A stretch of 64,000 nt of DNA from Onchocerca volvulus (Eukaryota; Nematoda; Chromadorea; Rhabditida; Onchocercidae), in NCBI GenBank assembly GCA_000499405.2, contig HG738139.1, positions 3,624,713 to 3,688,712 of the forward strand, in the 5' to 3' direction. Made by a program: the position numbers and the translations under genes. The notes under the pieces were generated by a model that was given only the letters and a program-made list of their open reading frames with translations, searched no databases and was not told the DNA's origin. Shown here piece by piece: positions 54,711 through 64,000 of the stretch (its first letter is position 1; every line of letters begins with the position of its first letter).

Positions 54711-57105
54711 AAATTTCCACTACATAAAAGAGTTAGGATCAATCAGAACAATCGGATAAAATGGAACGATCGAAACAATCAAATCTATTCGACGAGCAGT
54801 TTGTGCTTCACCTTTGTTCCGATTCAATACCATCATTCATACTTCATCATCAAATTCTCATCAATTCCAGCTCCAATTAAATTCTCAAATATAATCCCTT
54901 AATTATTAGTAATAAAGAAAGAATCTATTCAAAATCCAATCTTTCCGTGATTATTCACAAATAATTGTCTCATAATATATACCATCATTAAATCATCCAT
55001 CAAAAAACAAAAATCTTTCCGACTGAATTAAATTACAAAATGTATGCTTTATTTAATTTATTGCACATCGTATGCAAAGTATATAATTATTCAATATAAA
55101 ATGATTAACTTTTCAATCTTACCTATTCTGATTTCTCAATTTGATCTATATCGATTTTCCAATCTTATCTTTCCTACAATTGATTCTGAATTCTTGATTT
55201 GATCTATAGATTTTTGAATCCTTCACTAAAGGAAGAAAAAAAAAAGCCATATGGGCACTTTTTTTTTTTTTTGGAAAGTAAACTTTATTCATTTCCATTC
55301 ACTATTTTAGTTTTCCCTTAACAAATGTCGACAATGTTTTCGATATTCAGTGAATAGACAATTTCTGCTTATTTGAAATTTAATTTCATTCCTTCCAATT
55401 GTTTTTGCATATTTTTGATGCATTCATGCATTTTTTTTCCTAAAACCACTTTTTTCCTTATAATTTCCTGAAATTCCATTTCATAATTTTTTAAAATTTA
55501 CCATTTTGTAAATAATGATGTGGTACACATTCTTTTACATTCAATTAAAAATTTAATTTCAGATCTGCAAATTAAATTCTGTTTAAACAGTAAAAAAACT
55601 CTTCCACGATCGTTACTATCATTTGCTAAACATACGATAAATGAATAAAACTGAAAATTTGATTTGTTAAAATCTTACGTTAAATTCTAATAATCTAATT
55701 TTCATCATAACCTACAACTAATGAATCTTTTGAGACTACATAATATCTATTTAAGAACATTATTAAACTTGAAAATTTTGAAAGTAAGTTCTTCAAAACA
55801 CTGAAAAACAAAGTTGGAACACTATAAAAGTATTATGGATATCTCAAAAGTTAATTAACAAAAATTAACCAATTCTTACGGGAAAAGAGCAAATGAATAT
55901 TTTGAAAGTATTCAGTTTTTGTTTTTTAAATTTCATTCCAAATTTACTAAAATCTCGCATTGAAAGAAATAGATTAAATTAATGCTTCAAAATTTTCAGA
56001 ATTTTCAAAAATCTGAAATGAAAAAATTGAAAGAGAAGTGACGGAAGAAAAAACGGAAATTAAAAAAGAACGGAAAAAAAAGTGCAAATATTGATTTAAT
56101 GAGAAAAATAAAGGTAATATAGATGAATGAATGCGATCAATTTAAATGAAAAAAAAATTGTAAAAATTTTTAAAAATTAAATAGAAAAAAAATTTTTTCC
56201 TTTTTTTTTTAAAGATAAAATGAATGTAATCAAATCCAAATGATTTGTAAAAGGCTTTCATTTCTGGAAAAATTTGAATGAAAAATGAAAAAAGTTAAGA
56301 TTGAAAATGAGAAATGGTAAGAAATACGAATGAATGAGTGAATGAGGAAAGATAAAATAAATAAATTCTTTCATTTTAATTTTATTTTATTTTTCTTTTT
56401 CTTTCTATGGAAATTTAATACCGTAACTTTAGCAAGAATATTCGAAACTTTTTCGCTTTTTTTCTTTTTCTTTTTCTATCACATTATTTTCCTTTTCTTT
56501 TTCTTTCATCTCCCTCTTTTTTTCTTAATTTATTTATTATTATTTCTTTTTCTCTTTTTTCTTTTTTCTTTTTTTTTTTTTAAGAAACAAAAAGATGCAT
56601 ATTTAATGAAATAGATATCAAAAACTGGAAGAAAAAAAGAAATGGTAGAAAGATTAATTACATTTTATCTTCATATTTTCCGGAAATACTAAATTATTTT
56701 TCCTCTTTCTCTTTTTTTTTTCTCTCTTTCCTATCATTTTCTTCCTTCTTTTTATCCTCTATTTTCTATTTTTTGTCTTTTAATTCTTCTTTTCTTCTCT
56801 TTCTTCCTCCTCTTTCCTCTCTCCTTTCAATTCTCTTTTAAACATTTAATCATTTTGCAAAATTTCCAAAGTCGTAACTGATCCAATTCAACTTATTGGC
56901 CGTGTTTCTCATTTAGCGGCCTCTATTTGCTGTCAATTATTTGCGTTTTTCAAGTAGTTGGCCGAGTTTTGTCAATAAACGAATATATAAATGTATATTT
57001 AAAAGAAAGGCGAAAAAAAGGAAATGAATTGAAATAGAGTTTAATTGATATTCGTTGTTGATGAAACTTGCTCAACTCTTGGCTGAAATGATGGACAGAT
57101 TTCAT

Positions 57106-57800
57106 TGCATCTATCGATCTGATCTGATTGACAATTCAATTCCTTTATTTTCATTTTTTTTTTAAATTAGTTTCATCTTTTTTAATTTTTATTTTCTTAA
57201 TTATATTCATTTGATTACTATTCATTTTGATCTGATTAATATCTCTTCGATCATATTTGTCTGATCAATTATCAGTTTGATCATATTTATCTGTTTATTA
57301 ATTATTCTGTTCATACTTGCTTAATTAATAATTACTTTAATTATATTCACTTCCTTGCATCTATTGATCTAATCGACAATGCAATTTCTTAATTTTTATC
57401 TGTTTTTTTAATTAATTATATTCATTTAATTACTATGATTTTGATCTGATTAATATCACTTTGAACATATTTATCGGTTTATTTAATTACTAAACAAATA
57501 AACATTATTCATCTCCTTTGCATCCATCGATCTTATCGACAATGCATTTCCTTCATTTTCTTTCTTTCTAATTAATTATATTCATTTGATTACTATCATT
57601 TTGACCTGATTAATATCACTTTGATCATACTTGCTTAATCAATAAATCACTTTGATCATATTTGCCTGATTAATATCACCTTAATTATATTCATCTGTTC
57701 TATTAATTATTTTGATCATAATTATTTTACCTACTTAATAACTATATTACATGATTAATATTACTTTGATTATATTTACTTGCTTCGATGATATATATCT
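57106..57800 (+). repeat. Degenerate tandem array with TTGATCTGATTAATATCAC words
   Basis: Long units begin TGCATC(T/C)AT(C/T)GATCT at 57106, 57356 and 57519, each followed by GACAAT-CAATTTC, a T-rich part and AATTATATTCATTTGATTAC. Shorter CTTTGATCATATTT repeats fill the rest. Confidence 0.7.
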
Positions 57801-58767
57801 GATTAGTTAATGAATTTTATCAATATTACTGTTGGATCAGAAAATATCATCATCTCTATCCTAATTATTCATTTGATTTGCAGCACTTATATTTATTAAT
57901 TCAATTTTATACTTATTATTTGATTCTCTCCTACCATTTTATTTTGACTGATATTTTTCTTCTACGATTAATTACTAATTATTATTAATTACCAAATGAT
58001 TAATTGTTAATTTTTAATTGCTATTACTATTGTATATGAAATATATATCATATTATATGTGATTAATTATCAGTCATAATTTTCAACATACTATCAATAA
58101 AATTATTTACAGTAGGATCATAATTTTCAGGTACATTTTTGATTTTAACTTTTATTATAATTTTTCCTCTCTTTGTTTCTGATTTATCAATCATATCATA
58201 ATTTTCCGATATGATTTACCAGTCAGAGATTTCAAATAATTACGATGCAATATTTTAATTTTCCGATATGTTTCTGTATTTTAATTTAATTTGTTCTTTT
58301 ATTTGTTTCTAATTTATCAGTTATCAAATTTCAGATAATATTTATTTAATTTATCGATATACTGCTATGCTCATCTTATCACAAATGAAATTGTAATATC
58401 TATTTGAGGAATGGAAAGGAAAGAAATTTCGACGAATTTTGGACCAACATTTTTTTTTTTTCTTGTCTATCAATTATTTTCTTATGCATTTACATTTACA
58501 TATAAATACTCTTTAACATTTTAAATAAATAAATATTTGGAGAAAATTTTACATGAAAATTATTTCTAGTTTTATACAAAATTTTCGAAATAATATTTGA
58601 CCCTTTTTTCCTTTTCTTTTTTTTTTTTTTTCTAGCGATTATTTTGCATAATTCATTAAGAATTCAATTAATTAATGAATACATTTGCTTCTCAAAAAAT
58701 TTTTAAAACATGTAAATGGAAATGAAAAATGAAGTCTTAACAACCTTTATATATATATATATATATA

Positions 58768-58878
58768 CGCGCCTATTCGAATATAATCTTGTATCAAAAT
58801 TTTCAAAGCAATCGGTGAAGAATTTTCGGATATTTTAAGATTGCTAACAAAGATCATTTATATTTTTATTTACAGAGA
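58768..58878 (+). mobile_element. Helitron-like foldback remnant, right half
   Basis: CGCGCCTATTCGAATATAAT ... AAGAATTTTCGG ... TTTTTATTTACAGAGA matches the right half of 52,708-52,886. A TA repeat (58,748-58,767) replaces the left half. Confidence 0.65.
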
Positions 58879-59848
58879 TTTTTAATATATATTTAAAACT
58901 TTCAAGAACTATCCTCCTTAGTAGATGAATTACATTTTCGTTTTATTTTTTTCGAGGCTCAAAATCCAGAATAATGCTTGAACTTTGTCAATAAAAATCC
59001 ATCAATGTTTTTTCTTTTTTTTTTTTTCTAAAAAAATGAGCATGCATCTCAGACAAATCGCATCTGTTCTTACACAAATTTTAGTTTAAAATTCAACACA
59101 TACATCAACTTCGGGATTAATATTCATCAGTGTCATTTTTGCTAACGACATTCGAGAAATTTCACATATTTTCTGATGCAGCATATCTGGTTTGCAGAAA
59201 ATTTTTCCTACTGAATGTTTTTTCTCATTGCAAATGAACAGAAAAAATTAGAGTTGCAACAAGTAAATGATTCATTTGTGATTGATTTCAAAATATTTAT
59301 TTCAGATATAAAAACATACATGAATTGGCAGGATAATGATTGGATGGATAACATGAATTTTCCCTAAAAGTATGAAAATGTTTGCAATTTTCAAATTGCA
59401 AAAATGATCATTTATTAAAATTATTATATATGTACATACTGTTCAATTGTATGTCACAAGATAATAAAATTTTGAAAAGATTATATAATGCAAGAGTTTA
59501 TTATGGAGTAATGGAATTTTGTCTTTTTTCGCATAATTTTTGACAATATAATTTTGAAAGCTTTACATTATAAGTTAATTTAATATATCATATCACGTAG
59601 TGTAATACGAAATCTTACTTATTTCTTATTTCAAAAAATTTGCTTGTATTTGAAAAATTACAATACTGAAATTTCTTTCGAAAAGTCAACATATATCGAA
59701 TTCATCATATACTTCATAGGACTCAAAAATTTAAAGTGACTGACTTGTTTCAAAAAAAAAATCATTAATAAATCAAGTGTCATTCACGAATTAAATGTTT
59801 GATAATTAAGAACATCATGCTTTACGGAGCTTTTAAGCTCGAAGCATC

Positions 59849-61064
59849 TTAACACCCTTGTTTCACCTTTTGCCTACTAATCTTTTTATCCTTATTTCGA
59901 GTTTTTGGTGGTGCTACACCGCTTCCCGACTGCTGGCGTCCGTACTGATATTTATACGAATCCGATCGAAGGTATTCCATTAAAGCAAGTGGACCTACAA
60001 AAAGTTCTTCATACAAATCAATAAAAAGAATGATCGCATTAAACAAATTTTCACAATCAAATTCTCATGTCCCACTTTTAATTTTTTTTTCCTCTTGCAA
60101 TCTTGACTTTTTTATTTTACTGTTAATCCATTATCTTACTTGCAACCAACGAAAATTTATTATTTTGCCAAATATTTTAATTTATCTCAACAATGACGTA
60201 TTTATTCAGCCTATTGTGCTGTAGATGTTGTCCTTATTTGGTGGTGCAATAAAATTAATTTTATAAAATGTATACCTTTTGTTAATGGCTCCGCCAGTGA
60301 TTGTACCCAAGGATTATTCTCAAGTCGTAGAACTCGTTTTGGACCAACAAGATCTAATCCAGCAATTTCTGGTGGCAGAACGGTCAAACGATTTCCCTTC
60401 AAAATATATATATAGTAGAATTTCATCACTTTTTGTAAAACATCTAACTTAAACTAGATAATAAAAATTTAATAAGTGGATAAGAGTAGTATGGAGATTT
60501 GAAGATTTTCATGGACTATTATCTTTATATAATGATGGTAATGTCAATAATGTAAAAATAATGACTCAATGTTACAAATTAAATACCTGAATATGAAGTT
60601 CTTTCAAGCGATAAAGTTTACCAATTTCTTTCGGTAATGCAAGTAAATCATTTTCACGTAATACCAAAATTTGCAAACTTGTCAGATTTTCAATATCAGC
60701 GGGCAAATATTCGAAATCATTATCACCCAAATATAGGGCACGTAATGTTGCTAAAACAAAAAATTATTACAATAGAAAAACAAGAATAAAAATTAAAAAG
60801 AGCAAAAAAGATAGCCTTCTTCTCTTCAATCTTCAAGCAATAACATATTCATTAATCTCACTGAGCAATTTCATTTGTGAGATTCAGATCTATTTCATTT
60901 ATGGAATTAATTCTCGGATACAGATTTTTTACTTTCTTTTTTAATCTTGTTGAACTTGTTTTATTTAAGGACATTATTTCATTAAATGTTTAAAGTTCAA
61001 TAATTCATTCCTCGCTACGATGAATATTACCTTTGTCATCCAAAAATCAAATTTAGATTAAAAT

Positions 61065-61116
<52 letters not shown>

Positions 61117-62699
61117 ATTTAGAAAATAAATAAATCAACATAATAGCAGCTATCAGCAAAATCTGTATATATCTATTAACTGGCAAAAAAAAAAAAGAAA
61201 TTGAATTAAACCGGTTTAACTGGCAACATTACAGCAAATTAATGAAAGCATTAAGTAACTTAGCAATAACAGTGTAAGTATGAAATATGATCAAGGAAGA
61301 GAAATATGACTGAAATTGCTGTGCTGGGCCTATAGCAGTATTTCAGACAGCCAATGGACTGATATCGAAGTGATGCCAATCATTTTACTAATAGGTTCGA
61401 AAATTAAGAAATCTTGTTCAAATGAAAAATCCCAACTATAATAGTTAAAATAAAAAACAAAATTTTCTAAAATTTCATTCATTCCTATCATACAAATAAC
61501 TATAATGATTCGGAAATATAAGCTAAATGCATGCAAAAATAAACTAACGCATGAAAAAGAAATTTCCCGGTAAACTGCGTTCATTCAAATTATTATAAGT
61601 TAGATCAAGTATTTCCAATGCTTGGAACGATCCGAAACCTCTTGGCAATATATCCAATCGGTTCATTCTAAAAATTTATTTTAAATAAATTTATCAATCA
61701 CCTAGCCAGCAAGCAAATTGAAATAAACAGCCAAGCGACAATATTAATAGTTTCTTTTTCGGAATCTAATAATCATGTAGTTGCAACATTTGTAGAGTGC
61801 TTTTAATATTTATGTAATCCTGGCAATCATGTATAAATTACTCGATAATTTCTATCAATAAAAAAGGATGAATAAAAACAAAATAAAACCCCAAATTGAG
61901 AATTCGCAATTTATTTAATGATGATATCGATGTCGGTAAATCTTCGATCTGATTGTTCCACAGATTCAAACTCTAAAAAAAATATGTCGATAATATATGA
62001 CAATATATATTCGTTTATTCCATGATAATAATCGAAATCTTTGAAAATTCAACAATATACCTCTAGATTGACCAAATCTGCGATACTTGGTGGTACGGAA
62101 GAAATTTTGTTGTGACTTAAAATCAGCCTTCTCAATGCGAGATTGTTGACTAAAACAAAATAAAGATATTGCTTTATCCACAAAACATTCAACATCACAA
62201 TGAAAAACTCTAAAAATATCTACTGAATCTGTTCAACGATTAGATGGTCAATCTTGATTGTAAGATTACTCTCAAAAATTTAGAAGATTTAAAAGAAATT
62301 TCATAAGTCATAACCTGAAATATATATTTTGGTCCAATAACGAAACTTCAATATTTTAATCAAATAAATCAATACCCACTATATTTTTTTTTTAGAATGA
62401 ATTAAATTCAATTAATCGACAGATTAAACATTAATGTTGATGATGATCCTATTATTAGATGCTATGAAAATGAAATAAAATAGATATCAAAGGATGATTT
62501 CTATGAACTTAATTATTAAGTTGTAAATAAAACTAAAGCTTCACATAAAAATGGAATGATAAACAAAAGTTTCGAAGAGATAAGAAATAAACTAACATAT
62601 GTGAGAAATTTCCTGGAATGAATGTATTCCACGATCGATATGTTCTATTTCTGCACTTGCTTCATCTCGGTTTCGATCTGCTTTACTTATTATCGGCAT
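59849..62699 (-). CDS. RSU1: RSU1, Ras suppressor protein 1 (leucine-rich repeat protein)
   Basis: RSU1 binds PINCH and thereby the integrin-linked kinase complex at cell-matrix adhesions. Seven exons join in frame to 274 residues (human 277): 62699-62597, 62149-62061, 61972-61890, 61667-61549, 60750-60587, 60396-60276, 59994-59849. After a charged N-terminus (MPIISKADRNRDEASAEIEH) come about seven leucine-rich repeats with strong RSU1 blocks: RLILSHNKISSVPPSIADL, LNLGMNRLDILPRGFGS, DLTYNNLNERSLPGNFF, TLRALYLGDNDFEYLP, LPKEIGKLYRLKELHIQGNR, LTVLPPEIAGLDLVG. The C-terminal cap has ENNPWV and YLRSDSYKYQYGRQ, then a lysine-rich tail (KKISRQKVKQGC). All junctions use GT/AG. The gene looks intact and complete. 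Confidence 0.96.
61071..61114 (+). repeat. (CT)n microsatellite in an RSU1 intron
   Basis: Pure TC dinucleotide run of about 22 units, in the 0.8 kb intron between exons 4 and 5. Confidence 0.95.
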
Positions 62700-64000
62700 T
62701 TTGTAATATTTGGAATTCGGAAAAATATGCAAAATTGTAAGTATGATGAAATTAATAATGAAATAAACATTTTCAACAATCTATAAATCAGTCGAATAAT
62801 TAAATAACGGATAAAAATAAACTACCATTTACAAAAGTAATAAAATATTAACATACATTTAGTACCATTTTCAAAAAATTCCTAATGACTTATTACAATT
62901 TTTCTATATGGAAATTCCTACTGCATTTTAAACTTCAAATAAATCAAATGATTGAATAATGTAAGTTACAAAATGAACGCATTAAAAAAATCAATAATTC
63001 ATATATTTTAACATTAGTGCAAAAATTCTGTAATTCAAGAGCAAATTAAATAACAGTAATATGTTAATATGAAATGAATAAATAGAAGTATTGCTAAATT
63101 TTATTTTAAAAAAGAAATACTGAAGTATTAAATAAATGATTAATTAAAATATGAAACAAATGGAATATATTGGAATTGAAAAATATGAAAATTTGATCAC
63201 AAAAAAAAACTAATTGGCATTTACAGAACAAAAAGAAGTAAAATAAACAACAAACACAGAATGATAAGCTGGAATTTGAGAAGCTAACGTATCCGAACCT
63301 ACGATGAAGCAATTGTTCACGAGGAGAAGAGAAAGGATATATTGATTAATCTCTCTTAGTACTAGCTTCATATTACAACAAAATCATCAACAATTAGAGA
63401 GCTATCTCAACTGATAGCTTATCAACTCAAACAACTTATTGATAGCTTATCAATTCAAACAATTTTCACACTCCTGAAATTGATACATTAATACATGAAA
63501 ATATGTCAAAAATAATAAATTTGTCAAATAACGTCAAAATTTAATTTAAACTTATACTTCGTTACTTATATTTTACACAAATTTTTTTTTTTTTTAATAC
63601 ATATTTTTCACTTGAACCTTTATTTGCATATGTTTATGTATTGTTACATAAATTATTATTTAGATTTTAATTATTTGTTGGATTTGATTTGAAGATTTCC
63701 ATAATTCTTCTATTTTACAAGTATTTCATCGTCAACTTATTTCAAATTAATTTTTAATCTATTATTAGCATTGTTGAATAAAAAATAAGATTAATTTATA
63801 CTTTACTCTTAAATTAACTATTCCTTGTTGTTTCCTCATCATTTGTCATAATTCCTAACACTATTCTATTCCATCAATTTATTCAATTCCGATATATTTT
63901 CGATCTAACAAAAATCCTTTTCAAACTCATTTTTCTCAAAAGTACTCTTACAACATGTTTTATCGATTTCCGTTATATTGCTGCTAAGGAAGAAATAACA
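62700..64000. other. RSU1 5' flank, no gene
   Basis: AT-rich with no recognised exon on either strand. A two-copy tandem repeat lies at 63,412-63,466. This would contain the RSU1 promoter. Confidence 0.5.
63412..63466 (+). repeat. Two-copy tandem repeat, unit about 28 bases
   Basis: TTGATAGCTTATCAA(C/T)TCAAACAA-type unit; each copy contains the small palindrome TGATAGCTTATCA. Confidence 0.8.

Larger units (their letters stand above)
51677..59848. other. 8 kb stretch between alpha-tubulin and RSU1, no confident gene
   Basis: It should hold the alpha-tubulin initiator exon and promoter; several ATG/GT candidates on the minus strand (near 54,833, 55,499 and 57,905) cannot be told apart. Contents: a 41-base T run (51,751-51,791), TTTA-rich repeats (52,500-53,040) split by Helitron DNA, two degenerate tandem arrays, a Helitron remnant at 58,768-58,878 and T/C-rich tracts (56,450-56,830). 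Confidence 0.5.

Noticed and set aside
54825..54840. Alpha-tubulin initiator exon (ATG followed by GTATTG on the minus strand)
   Set aside because: Several equally weak ATG/GT sites occur between 52 and 58 kb; nothing selects this one.
56342..56614. 90-codon phenylalanine-rich frame resembling a membrane protein
   Set aside because: It is a T-rich low-complexity tract.

Overview
The window is AT-rich nuclear DNA from a nematode, most likely a parasitic one of the filarial/spirurid type. The evidence is compact multi-exon genes with TTTCAG-like acceptors, a copy of the nematode spliced leader SL1 in the DNA, and best protein matches of nematode type (CLK-1/COQ7, TOC-1/ZnT6, KAP-1). The genus is inferred, not seen.

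Left part (1-11,000): a nine-finger C2H2 gene (minus); an SL1-headed, poly(A)-tailed retrocopy; the C-terminal coding part of DNA polymerase delta subunit 2 (minus), broken by Helitron DNA that carries a decayed PIF1-type helicase; a retroelement gag-like scrap; and an RBM22-like splicing factor gene (plus) that ends before its RRM domain.

Middle (12,300-33,200): p23 co-chaperone (plus), a 5.7 kb gene-free stretch with microsatellites, an eIF4B-like gene of 12 exons (plus) with a tRNA-derived SINE in one intron, an unidentified coiled-coil/IQ-motif gene (minus) with a duplicated splice donor, and kinesin-associated protein KAP3 (plus, 15 exons).

Right part (34,300-62,700): ZnT6/TOC-1 zinc transporter followed on the same strand by COQ7/CLK-1, an arrangement that resembles the clk-1 operon of C. 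elegans; two inverted copies of a circovirus-like Rep helicase domain (endogenous viral element); alpha-tubulin (minus, ten coding exons found, initiator exon not found); a long low-complexity stretch with Helitron foldback copies and degenerate tandem repeats; and RSU1 (minus, 7 exons, complete).

The host genes are housekeeping: splicing (RBM22), translation initiation (eIF4B), Hsp90 cycle (p23), kinesin-2 transport and tubulin, secretory zinc transport, ubiquinone synthesis, integrin-linked adhesion (RSU1). The unusual content is in the mobile, viral and repeat insertions between and inside them. Exon limits were derived by hand from reading frame, GT/AG sites and remembered family sequences.
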